9,539 nucleotides of DNA from Gp6-AA40 sp050742535 (GTDB taxonomy: Bacteria > Acidobacteriota > Vicinamibacteria > Vicinamibacterales > UBA2999), in assembly GCA_050742535.1 (NCBI GenBank), contig JBOGIQ010000235.1, positions 1 through 9,539 on the forward strand, in the 5' to 3' direction. A model generated the notes under the pieces. The model was not told the DNA's origin, ran no database searches, and saw nothing but the letters and a program-made list of their open reading frames with translations. The position numbers and the translations under genes are program-made. Numbering within the stretch: the first letter of the stretch is position 1; every line of letters begins with the position of its first letter. Shown here one piece after another: positions 1-5,915 of this stretch.

Positions 1-245
1 ACCTCGAGGCGGCCGAGAACGACGGTACGGTGATGGCCGGGCCGCGCTACGCATCGGTGTATCAGATACACAAGACGCGCTGCATCTTTTGCGGCATGTG
101 CGAGGAAGCCTGCCCGGTGTCGGCGATCTTCATGGGCAAGGACTACGAGCTGGCCGTCTACAGCAAGGACGATTTCATCTGGGACAAGACCGACCTGCTC
201 GTCAAGCCTCCCGTTGACGCCAAGCTGCCCGCCCTCGCGGGATGA
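1..245 (+). CDS. nuoI: NADH-quinone oxidoreductase subunit I (NuoI), C-terminal part
   Basis: This is the 3' end of a gene that enters from the left edge and is open in frame from base 3. The visible ~80 residues contain a complete second 4Fe-4S motif, RCIFCGMCEEACP, followed by the AI..GKDYELAVYSKDDFIWDKTDLL stretch that closely parallels the C-terminal half of E. coli NuoI (RCIFCGLCEEACP...YEKEDLL). NuoI is the peripheral-arm subunit of respiratory complex I that carries clusters N6a and N6b and passes electrons towards the quinone site on the cytoplasmic face of the membrane. The first cluster motif lies outside the window. The stop codon overlaps the next start (ATGA), so the gene is probably cotranscribed with the phosphoesterase that follows. 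nuoJ, the usual next gene, is not here. Family assignment is strong; the operon context upstream is unseen. Confidence 0.93.
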   Translation, partial: LEAAENDGTVMAGPRYASVYQIHKTRCIFCGMCEEACPVSAIFMGKDYELAVYSKDDFIWDKTDLLVKPPVDAKLPALAG

Positions 246-940
246 CCGTCGGCGCGGTTGCTGACATCCACGGAAACTTCGACGCGCTGACACGCGCGAT
301 GGATCGCCATCCCGACGTGCCGCTGTGGATCTGCGTCGGCGATGTGGCCAGCCGGAGCGGGAGCTACCCGGCGCCGCCGCGGCCGTTGTTCTGGATCAAG
401 GGGAACAACGAGGACTTCGAGCGCATCGCGGCATGGGAAGCGGGTGAGGCGCAGCCGCACAATCTTCACTACATCCGCAACGGCACGGCGTCAGACGTCG
501 GCCCGCTGCGGGTTGCCGGCCTCGGCGGGACATTCGCGCCGACGTGGTTCAACTCGACACTCGCGGAACTGCCCCACGGACGCCGCGACGCGGCCGTCGA
601 GAAGCGCGACGACAAAAGACGCCATTTCGTGCGCGAAGAAGCCGAAGCGTGCAAACAGCTTGCACCAATCGACATCCTGATGACACATGAGGCGGCACGG
701 CCGTTCATCGTCGTGGACGAGCCGTCGCCGGGCAGGAAGAGCCGGCGCCTCGATGCGGGCAAACCGGCAATCAACGAGGTCCTGGCGGCGCTCAAGCCGC
801 GCCTTCATCTCTGCGGCCACCACCACCGGTTCAGCGAAACCGTGCGCGAGGGTGTGCCGTCCGTGTGTATTGACCGCGTGAACCGGTCCTACCTGCTGAT
901 CGATGCCGGCACACTTGACTACCGACGCCTCGACCAATGA
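242..940 (+). CDS. calcineurin-like metallophosphoesterase
   Basis: A 232-residue protein with the full metallophosphoesterase signature: DIHGN (D8, H10), VGD (D34), GNNED (N55), a TH at 148-149 and GHHH at 192-195, which together supply the two-metal site. No signal peptide or membrane segment is seen, so it should be cytoplasmic. Spacing and intermediate text (a GLGG block at 93-96 followed by a RRHF segment at 126-129 and PIDILMTH) resemble the N-terminal catalytic domain of lariat-debranching enzyme (Dbr1)-like phosphoesterases more than ApaH or YfcE; this is from memory of the family. The substrate cannot be read from sequence; a nucleotide or RNA phosphodiester/monoester is plausible. 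The ATG overlaps the nuoI stop by four bases (ATGA), which fixes the start and implies translational coupling, although a link to complex I is not evident. Confidence 0.88.
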   Translation: MTVGAVADIHGNFDALTRAMDRHPDVPLWICVGDVASRSGSYPAPPRPLFWIKGNNEDFERIAAWEAGEAQPHNLHYIRNGTASDVGPLRVAGLGGTFAPTWFNSTLAELPHGRRDAAVEKRDDKRRHFVREEAEACKQLAPIDILMTHEAARPFIVVDEPSPGRKSRRLDAGKPAINEVLAALKPRLHLCGHHHRFSETVREGVPSVCIDRVNRSYLLIDAGTLDYRRLDQ

Positions 941-941
941 A

Positions 942-950
942 TGGTATATT
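942..950 (+). promoter_or_regulatory. candidate extended -10 promoter for the methyltransferase gene
   Basis: TGG followed by TATATT (945-950) matches an extended -10 element (TGn plus a TATAAT-like hexamer) two bases after the phosphoesterase stop and 37 bases before the methyltransferase start. A TTGACT lies at 915-920, but its 24-base spacing is too long for an ordinary sigma-70 -35 box. It is the only AT-rich hexamer in this short gap. Prediction by eye only. Confidence 0.35.
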
Positions 951-978
951 CCCGAAGCCAATGATGGCTCGCCTATCT

Positions 979-982
979 GGAG
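979..982 (+). promoter_or_regulatory. ribosome binding site of the methyltransferase gene
   Basis: GGAG sits five bases before the ATG at 988. It selects that ATG over the out-of-frame ATG codons at 961 and 964. Confidence 0.6.
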
Positions 983-987
983 CGTGA

Positions 988-1671
988 ATGGCGCTGTTCG
1001 AGCGAGAAGAGACTGATTTCGGAAGCGACGTTGGAACCCGCGCGCTCTCCGTCATCGCCGTTGAAAACCACTTCGTCGAACGCGTCTACGAAAAGCTGGC
1101 GAGCGTCTACGACCTGATCTTCGGCCCGACGCTCCACCCCGGGCGACTCGTCGCCCGCGACCGGATGGAAATCCGGCCAGGGAGCCACATCCTCGAAGTC
1201 GGCGTCGGCACCGGCATCAACGCCTCGCTCTATCCACGCAACTGTCACGTCACGGGCATCGACCTCTCGACCTCGATGCTCGACAAGGCGCGGGAGCGCG
1301 TCGCGCGCGAGGGCTTGCGCAACGTCCGCCTGATGGAGATGGATGCCGCGAAGACGACGTTCGCCGACGATACGTTCGACATCGTGTACGCGCCGTACCT
1401 GATCAGCGTCGTGCCCGATCCCGTGACGGTCGCCTGCGAGATGCGGCGCGTCTGCAAGCCGGGCGGCAAGATCGTCATCCTGAATCACTTCCGCAGCGCC
1501 AATCCGGTGCTCTCGCGCGTCGAACGTTCCATTTCGCCGCTCACCGTGCACATCGGCTTCAAGTCGGATCTCGATCTGCCGGCGTTCCTGGCGCAGGCCG
1601 GGCTTCGTCCGGAGTCGATTGAAAAGGTGAACGTGCCGAAGATCTGGTCGCTCGTCACCTGCGTGAAGTAA
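988..1671 (+). CDS. PmtA-like phospholipid N-methyltransferase (class I SAM-dependent)
   Basis: A 227-residue methyltransferase. The SAM-binding motif I is ILEVGVGTG (68-76). The acidic residue ending strand 2 is D92 in VTGIDLS, and MDA at 117-119 gives the adenine-side motif. Before the SAM domain is the YDLIFGP segment (41-47) and after it come PYLISVVPDP, KPGGKIVILNHF and a C-terminal FKSDLDLP block. This order, with the YD.(I/V)FGP and NHF motifs, is that of bacterial phosphatidylethanolamine N-methyltransferases of the Rhodobacter/Sinorhizobium PmtA type, which act at the cytoplasmic face of the membrane and convert PE to methylated PE or phosphatidylcholine. No membrane span is visible, as expected for the soluble type. 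Alternative: a UbiE/Methyltransf_11 enzyme acting on another lipid or quinone. It is preceded by a good ribosome site and its own candidate promoter. Confidence 0.75.
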   Translation: MALFEREETDFGSDVGTRALSVIAVENHFVERVYEKLASVYDLIFGPTLHPGRLVARDRMEIRPGSHILEVGVGTGINASLYPRNCHVTGIDLSTSMLDKARERVAREGLRNVRLMEMDAAKTTFADDTFDIVYAPYLISVVPDPVTVACEMRRVCKPGGKIVILNHFRSANPVLSRVERSISPLTVHIGFKSDLDLPAFLAQAGLRPESIEKVNVPKIWSLVTCVK

Positions 1672-1760
1672 GCTCGGGCATTCTCTCCACCGAACTCGGC
1701 GTCGCGCACGCTCCGGATCCCGCATACCGTGCGCTCGTTGCCGTTGACGAGCGTGTCGGC
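1672..1760 (+). other. gap that looks like an unannotated N-terminal extension of the next gene
   Basis: The reading frame of the membrane protein stays open leftwards from its GTG at 1761 to a TGA at 1620. The ~30 codons after the methyltransferase stop have GC-rich third positions (about 70% by my count) and read as ordinary protein (STELGVAHAPDPAYRALV then DERVGVW). There is no ATG, GTG or TTG in frame in this stretch; CTG at 1659 and ATT at 1680 are the only near-start codons I noticed. Either the protein starts at a rare codon, or this is a decayed N-terminus, or the similarity to coding sequence is chance. No promoter or terminator was recognised. Confidence 0.4.
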
Positions 1761-2267
1761 GTGTGGCGGATGCTCCGCCGGCCGCTCATCGTCGCTGTCG
1801 TGATCGGAACGGCCGTGCCGATCATGGCGGTACAGCGAATCACGATCGGGCTGCTCGTCTCGGCGGCGCTCTCATTCCTGTTCGTCATCGCCATTCAGAT
1901 CGCGGTCGGTGCGGTGCTGATCGCATCCGCTGCCTCGCGGCGCGTCGGCATGTCGCGCGCGCTGGATTTGTGGTTCGCCGGTCATGTCCCCTACAGCCTG
2001 TGGCTGCTCGTGGCTGCGGCGGCGATTGCCGCGATGCCGGCGGCAGGCCTTGACGGGCTGATTGCCGTCGCCGTTATCCCGGCCGCGTGGACCGCCGTCA
2101 TCGTCGCGGCGTTTTGCCGCAACGTGCTCGGCACCAGCAGGGCAGGCGCCCGGTGGCGCGCCATCGCGCACTTCCTCGCGATGTGGTGGATCGCACTGCA
2201 GCTCGTGGCCCTGAGCGCTGGCGGGTGGTTCCAGGTCTGGGCGCCGATCGCGAGGGTGCTCCAGTGA
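1761..2267 (+). CDS. multi-pass membrane protein of unknown function
   Basis: A 168-residue, very hydrophobic protein with about five membrane segments (roughly residues 8-24, 29-57 possibly counting as one long or two short, 78-98, 100-118 and 139-155), separated by short loops with basic residues such as ASRR and GTSRAGARWR. No catalytic motif is recognised and I cannot name a family; the layout is reminiscent of Yip1-like small membrane proteins, but this is weak. The GTG at 1761 is the first conventional start, with only a poor ribosome site (GACGAG nine bases upstream). The reading frame is open and coding-like for ~30 codons further upstream, so the N-terminus is uncertain. The stop overlaps the start of the PHP gene (GTGA), so the two are translationally coupled and the protein may be a membrane partner of the PHP protein. 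Confidence 0.7.
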   Translation: MWRMLRRPLIVAVVIGTAVPIMAVQRITIGLLVSAALSFLFVIAIQIAVGAVLIASAASRRVGMSRALDLWFAGHVPYSLWLLVAAAAIAAMPAAGLDGLIAVAVIPAAWTAVIVAAFCRNVLGTSRAGARWRAIAHFLAMWWIALQLVALSAGGWFQVWAPIARVLQ

Positions 2268-3154
2268 GCCGACTGTCGCCGCGCGTCGTGTCAGCGGCGC
2301 TGCTCGTCGCCGGGGCGGTTGTCGGCACCCATGCGGATCGCATTCCGTCGCGCCAGCCCGTCCGCGCGGGTGAGTACTGGGTGTTGTCCGGCGACTTCCA
2401 CGTGCACGCGTTTCCGGGCGATGGTGCGCTCGCGCCATGGATGCTGCGTGACGAGGCCGCCCGTGCCGGGCTCGACGTCATCGCTGTGACCAATCACAAC
2501 CAGACGCTGACCGGCCGGCTCGCGGAGTGGATAAGCGGCAGCGGCGACGGTCCACTGATGCTGACGGGTCAGGAAGTCACCAACCCCGAGTACCACATGG
2601 TGGCCGCCGGACTGCAACACGCCGTCAATGCGGATCAGCCCGCCGCCGGAGCAATCGTTGATGTCCACGCGCAGGGCGGGGTCGCTATCGCTGCGCACCC
2701 GTCGCGGCGCTTCAGGGGCTATGACAGCGACGCGACCGTCGCCGCGCTCGACGGCGCGGAAGCGGCTCACTCCGGGATCCACGTCGACGGCGCGTTTCGG
2801 CGCGACCTGAATGCGTTCTTCGAACGGGCGCGCCGCATCAACCCGGGCGTCGCGGCGATTGGCTCGTCGGACTTCCACGCGATGCCGCCGCCGCTTGGCC
2901 TCACCCGCACTTTCGTGTTCGTGCGGGAACGGACGAAGGCCGGCGTGCTGGACGCGATTCGCAGCGGCCGGACGCTTGCGGTGGACGGCGACGGGCGTCT
3001 GACCGGCGATCCATCGCTGATCCGATTGCTCGGCGATGTCCGCCCGGCCGGGCGATCGGACCCGCATCCGAAGTGGAGACGCGTCTCGGTCGCGCTGACG
3101 TGGTTTGGCGCGCTCGGTCTGGTCATCCTCAGCGGCAGAGTCCGCGCTGACTGA
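2264..3154 (+). CDS. membrane-anchored PHP-domain metal-dependent phosphoesterase
   Basis: From the GTG at 2264 (overlapping the previous stop as GTGA) the protein has 296 residues. Residues 8-22 are a hydrophobic signal or anchor segment. A PHP domain follows, with the metal ligands in order: GDFHVH (H46, H48), TNHN (H78), GQE (E104) with H111, AAHP (H145) and SSDFH (D203, H205). Near the C-terminus a second hydrophobic stretch (about 274-289) followed by SGRVRAD suggests a second anchor, leaving the PHP domain probably outside the cytoplasm. PHP proteins hydrolyse phosphoester bonds with a polynuclear metal site; the substrate of this one is unknown. Placement after a small membrane protein suggests a two-gene membrane unit. 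A longer reading frame opens 59 codons upstream, but it runs inside the membrane-protein gene and would delay the signal segment, so it is not used. Confidence 0.85.
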   Translation: MSRLSPRVVSAALLVAGAVVGTHADRIPSRQPVRAGEYWVLSGDFHVHAFPGDGALAPWMLRDEAARAGLDVIAVTNHNQTLTGRLAEWISGSGDGPLMLTGQEVTNPEYHMVAAGLQHAVNADQPAAGAIVDVHAQGGVAIAAHPSRRFRGYDSDATVAALDGAEAAHSGIHVDGAFRRDLNAFFERARRINPGVAAIGSSDFHAMPPPLGLTRTFVFVRERTKAGVLDAIRSGRTLAVDGDGRLTGDPSLIRLLGDVRPAGRSDPHPKWRRVSVALTWFGALGLVILSGRVRAD

Positions 3155-3164
3155 TGCGGCGGCC

Positions 3165-3187
3165 CCGCCTGAAGGCGGACACTACGT
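3165..3187 (+). repeat. RLKADTT-type palindromic repeat, copy 1
   Basis: A 23-base core containing CCGCC-TGAA-GGCGG (3165-3178), a 5-bp stem with a TGAA loop, then GACACTACGT. It matches the reverse complement of 8402-8424 with one difference. It lies between the convergent stops of the PHP gene (3154) and the DinB gene (3187-3189) and could act as a weak two-way terminator, although no T-run follows. One frame reads RLKADTT. Confidence 0.8.
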
Positions 3188-3684
3188 TAAAACCAGCTCC
3201 GCTCTAATCCAGCGGCGCGCCGTGCGTCGGCGAGGTGGCCCCGATGCATGTACCAGTGGTCGGCGACGTACTGCAGGCACAGGCGATAGGTGCCACACAT
3301 CTCCGCGAAGCCCTTGGGCGCGTTCACGCTCGACCGGTCGAGATCGTCTTCGGAGAGTGAATCGAGCAGCGCGAGGGTTGAGGCCCGCACTTCACGGCAC
3401 TTCGCCAGCACCTGATCGAATGGAGGGTAGAGGCTGCCGTCCCCGCTGACATGCCCGCTGTCGAAGACCTGCTCCCAATGTGCCAGCGGGTTTTCTTCGC
3501 CCAGCATGAACCTGCGGATGACCAGCGTCTCGATGTAGGCCAGATGTCCGAGCACCCACAACGTGTGACAGCCTCCGTTCGGAGTCGGAAACACCAGGCA
3601 ATGCTCGCGCATCTCCTCAACGCGAACCAGGACCCGATCCCGGCTCTTTGTCAGGTTGTCGCGTATGAGATCGATGGACTGCAT
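3187..3684 (-). CDS. DinB/YfiT-like putative metal-dependent protein
   Basis: A 165-residue protein of the DinB-like four-helix-bundle superfamily. The diagnostic features are an early helix ending in HTLWVLGHLAYIE (H47 the likely first metal ligand) and a C-terminal helix DHWYMHRGHLADAR (H143 and H147 as the H-x3-H pair), which together form the usual metal-binding His triad. Length is typical. Members include thiol-transferase-like enzymes (bacillithiol, mycothiol) and many uncharacterised proteins; the specific reaction here is unknown. There is no signal peptide, so it is cytoplasmic. The ATG abuts directly the first unit of a 9-base tandem array, so no Shine-Dalgarno sequence is visible upstream. 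It is the last gene of a minus-strand run that starts with lon. Confidence 0.82.
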   Translation of the reverse strand: MQSIDLIRDNLTKSRDRVLVRVEEMREHCLVFPTPNGGCHTLWVLGHLAYIETLVIRRFMLGEENPLAHWEQVFDSGHVSGDGSLYPPFDQVLAKCREVRASTLALLDSLSEDDLDRSSVNAPKGFAEMCGTYRLCLQYVADHWYMHRGHLADARRAAGLERSWF

Positions 3685-3729
3685 CGAACGACTCGAACGT
3701 TCCGAACGACTCGAACGACTCGAACGGCT
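3685..3729. repeat. 9-base tandem array, copy 1 (5 units)
   Basis: Five units of CGAACGACT, read on the + strand: units 1, 3 and 4 exact, unit 2 ends GTTC, and unit 5 is CGAACGGCT followed by AGAT. It touches the DinB start codon on one side and lies 19 bases from the TIGR03435-family stop on the other. The same five-unit pattern, ending in the same CGGCTAGAT, recurs at 4683-4727. In translation it gives low-complexity RLER or VRVVR strings, which are not real protein. Confidence 0.92.
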
Positions 3730-3748
3730 AGATCGGCGGAAGGGTCAC

Positions 3749-4672
3749 TCAATTCGGTGTCGGGCGCTGCACTCGGTCGATGATCAGAAACTCTACGGGA
3801 CCTTCAGCTGCCTCCAATTTGAGTCCAAGCTGTTCCTGCAAGGCGGTGAACAGTGGGGGGCCAACGTTGCGAAGCTGAGGCGTGTCTGCGTCGGCGCCTG
3901 TCGGCGTCGATAGCGATGGCCGCGAATGCTCGAGACGGAAATCGAATTCTCCAGTCAGGCCGGTGCGATCGAGAACGGGCCTCTCGACTACGCTCGTCAG
4001 GTACTCAGCCAGATAGGCAATCGGTTGTCGTGAACCCCACGCTGTATCCGCGGAGCCTCCTCCCGGAAAAAACCGGCGAACAGAATTGCTGTCGCAGATC
4101 GGACCGCTAATATCCGGACCGTTCTCAAACGCCGCGAGGAAATCCTTTGCGGCGTAAGGAGCTTTGGGGTTAGCGTCTCGCCGCGCGGCCTGTATTCGCG
4201 CACAGTCCACGGTATCGTCGGGGCGCGTCAGGCGCGGACCGAAACGGCGCTCCTCGCGAGCCATTACAAGGTTGTACACGCGGGTCTCGCGCTTATCTGT
4301 ATGCGCTGCAAACGCAAAGCGGTCGCGCAGCAACGCCTGCGACATCGCCCGTCTGACGTCGGGCCCTGCGCCTTCCGCGAAAGTCGCTGTAATGTCGAAC
4401 TGTTCCGACTGCATCCATCCTGGAGCGCCCTCAATCCGGTATCGCGGAATGTGGTAGGCATCGGCGATCAGGAACGGCAGGGTCAGTCTTGTCGCAGTGA
4501 ACCGTCCCGGTCGCCACTCAAGAGTGGCATTCGGACGCGGCCATGAGTTGCTTGGTGCCGACGGTTTCACTGACGCGACTTGGAAGACTGGCTCGAGCCG
4601 TGCATTCTGAGGACCCGCGAAGAGCGGACTAACAAGGCTCAACATCGTGGCCACCAGCACAGTGGGTTTCAT
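3749..4672 (-). CDS. TIGR03435-family secreted protein of unknown function
   Basis: A 307-residue protein from the ATG at 4672, chosen because AAGGA lies five bases upstream and because the protein then begins with a signal peptide (MKPTVLVATMLSLVSPLFAG). The reading frame extends 68 codons further upstream, but only through a repeat array and the antisense of the glycosyltransferase, so that part is rejected. The family's conserved blocks are all present: FQVASVKPS (30-38), GRFTA (56-60), a LLRDRFAFAAHTDKRET block near 110-130, ERPVLDRTGLTGEFDF near 240, FTALQEQLGLKLE (275-287) and the ending PVEFLIIDRVQRPTPN. This is the soil-associated protein family expanded in Solibacter-like Acidobacteriota; its function is not known. 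Base composition is lower than around it (55% GC over three rows I counted) and it is bracketed by two matching 9-base arrays. Confidence 0.9.
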   Translation of the reverse strand: MKPTVLVATMLSLVSPLFAGPQNARLEPVFQVASVKPSAPSNSWPRPNATLEWRPGRFTATRLTLPFLIADAYHIPRYRIEGAPGWMQSEQFDITATFAEGAGPDVRRAMSQALLRDRFAFAAHTDKRETRVYNLVMAREERRFGPRLTRPDDTVDCARIQAARRDANPKAPYAAKDFLAAFENGPDISGPICDSNSVRRFFPGGGSADTAWGSRQPIAYLAEYLTSVVERPVLDRTGLTGEFDFRLEHSRPSLSTPTGADADTPQLRNVGPPLFTALQEQLGLKLEAAEGPVEFLIIDRVQRPTPN

Positions 4673-4677
4673 ATACG

Positions 4678-4682
4678 TCCTT
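4678..4682 (-). promoter_or_regulatory. ribosome binding site deciding the TIGR03435-family start
   Basis: AAGGA on the minus strand, five bases before the ATG at 4672 and immediately next to the second 9-base array. It supports the ATG rather than the long upstream extension. Confidence 0.6.
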
Positions 4683-4727
4683 CGAACGACTCGAACGACT
4701 CGAACGACTCGAACGATTCGAACGGCT
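4683..4727. repeat. 9-base tandem array, copy 2 (5 units)
   Basis: Five units of CGAACGACT on the + strand: units 1-3 exact, unit 4 CGAACGATT, unit 5 CGAACGGCT followed by AGAT. Over 49 bases it differs from the array at 3685 at four positions. Unit 5 supplies part of the stop codon (TAG, 4726-4728) of the glycosyltransferase gene. It fills almost the whole gap between that gene and the TIGR03435-family gene. Confidence 0.92.
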
Positions 4728-5895
4728 AGATTTTCATCTTCGGCCGGCCGCGCGGCTTCTTCGGCGGCTTGTCGAGCGCCTTGAGCAGGATCTCGGCGGC
4801 CACGTCGGCGCCGTTTGTCTCCGGCTTCTTCTTCAGCTTCGGCTGCGCCAGCAGCTTGTCCAGGTGCGGCTCCCACTTGCCGTTGAACAGGTCGTCGTGG
4901 GTGAAGGCGGCCGATCGCACGTATTTCGGCATCTCCTCGACGAGCACGTCGTATTCCGGAAAGTGGCCGCGAGGCGTATACAGGATCGCCGCGTCATTCG
5001 CGATGCACTCGGCGACAATGCCGTAGCCGGGCTTGGTGACGACCGCTTCGGACGCCATCACCAGATCTTCGTAGCGGATGCCGGCGTCGTACATCCCTTC
5101 TTCGTTGATGGTAATGAACGAGCCCTTTTTCTCGACAAGCGGGGCGTCCTTTCGTGCACGGCTCAGCGAGACGTTCGAGGTCATGATGACCGTGTACTTT
5201 TTGAACTTCGACAGCAGGCCGGTGTCCAGTCCGGGCAGCCCGTAGCCGCCGAACGACGCGAGCACGATCGGCTTGTCGGCCGGGATCTTCAGCTGCTTGC
5301 AGACCTCTTCACGCGTCCGCGTCGAGTGACGGGCGATGAAGGGGATGTCCTTGACGTTCGAGAAGCTCTCGAACCCGCCCGATATGGGCAGGCGCAGCGC
5401 CATCGACGCCTTGGCATAGGCCCCGCGAATGGCAGGCAGCAACGACGGCGCGAGCCTCACGCGCGGGTAGTCGGCATAGACCCAGTCCCACGAGAAGTTG
5501 CCCAAGCCAATCGACGGGATGCCGGCAGCCGCGCCGACGGCGAACGCCAGCGGCGGAATATCCCCGACGATCAGCCCCGCTCCCAGCTCGCGCAGCGAAC
5601 GCGTTTCGCTGGCGGCGCGCGTGACCAGATCGCTGTGAAACGACGCGGCGCGGCGAATGCTGTCCGCTTCGTCGAGCGTCAGCGCGTCGATCTGGACGAC
5701 GCCGGTGTCCGTTTCGAGGGTGCTGAAGGTGACCTTCCCCTTGACGGTGAGGTCGAAAAGCCATCGCGGGGCCGCGGTGCGGACGCCGATCCGCGTTTCG
5801 GGCCTTTGGGCGAGGATGGCGTTGATGACTTCGATCGAGCGCGACGCATGGCCGAACCCGTGACCGGAGATATAGAAGACGATCGCTTGAGCCAA
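4726..5895 (-). CDS. GT-B fold glycosyltransferase-like protein (MurG / arabinokinase N-terminus type)
   Basis: A 389-residue protein. The N-terminus VFYISGHGFGHASRS (6-20) is the glycine/histidine-rich first loop of MurG-like and UDP-glycosyltransferase-like GT-B enzymes, and is especially like the non-kinase N-terminal domain of plant L-arabinokinases (..GHGFGHA.R..E). FGGYG at 215-219 begins the second Rossmann domain, and VTKPGYGIVAECIAND (286-301) is the nucleotide-sugar-binding loop region. There is no signal peptide; donor and acceptor are unknown. The C-terminus is strongly basic and contains a PRGRPK string (381-386) that resembles an AT-hook, possibly only a charged tail. The only start in reach of the conserved N-terminus is TTG at 5895, with AAGGA eleven bases upstream. 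It lies downstream of lon on the same strand and its stop codon lies in a 9-base array. Confidence 0.75.
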   Translation of the reverse strand: MAQAIVFYISGHGFGHASRSIEVINAILAQRPETRIGVRTAAPRWLFDLTVKGKVTFSTLETDTGVVQIDALTLDEADSIRRAASFHSDLVTRAASETRSLRELGAGLIVGDIPPLAFAVGAAAGIPSIGLGNFSWDWVYADYPRVRLAPSLLPAIRGAYAKASMALRLPISGGFESFSNVKDIPFIARHSTRTREEVCKQLKIPADKPIVLASFGGYGLPGLDTGLLSKFKKYTVIMTSNVSLSRARKDAPLVEKKGSFITINEEGMYDAGIRYEDLVMASEAVVTKPGYGIVAECIANDAAILYTPRGHFPEYDVLVEEMPKYVRSAAFTHDDLFNGKWEPHLDKLLAQPKLKKKPETNGADVAAEILLKALDKPPKKPRGRPKMKI

Positions 5896-5915
5896 TCTGT
5901 TATGAGTCCTTGTAA

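Noticed and set aside
988..1671. A lipid-methylation system combining the PmtA-like and ICMT-like enzymes
   Set aside because: The two genes are over 7 kb apart, on opposite strands and in different transcription units; shared chemistry alone is not evidence of a system.
973..1725. A 250-codon minus-strand frame opposite the methyltransferase
   Set aside because: Shadow of the PmtA-like gene, which has a ribosome site and all SAM motifs.
2087..2263. 59-codon N-terminal extension of the PHP protein
   Set aside because: It overlaps the membrane-protein gene in another frame, and the GTG at 2264 places a signal segment directly at the N-terminus.
3685..4727. A CRISPR-like array from the regularly repeated CGAACGACT units
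   Set aside because: The units are contiguous 9-base tandem copies with no spacers, and no cas genes are present.
3130..4740. An insertion sequence or transposon carrying the TIGR03435 gene
   Set aside because: No transposase, integrase or terminal inverted repeats are visible; the flanking arrays are direct repeats of short tandem units.
4673..4876. 68-codon N-terminal extension of the TIGR03435-family protein
   Set aside because: It would pass through the 9-base array (VRVVRVVR) and the antisense of the glycosyltransferase; the ATG at 4672 has a ribosome site and a signal peptide.
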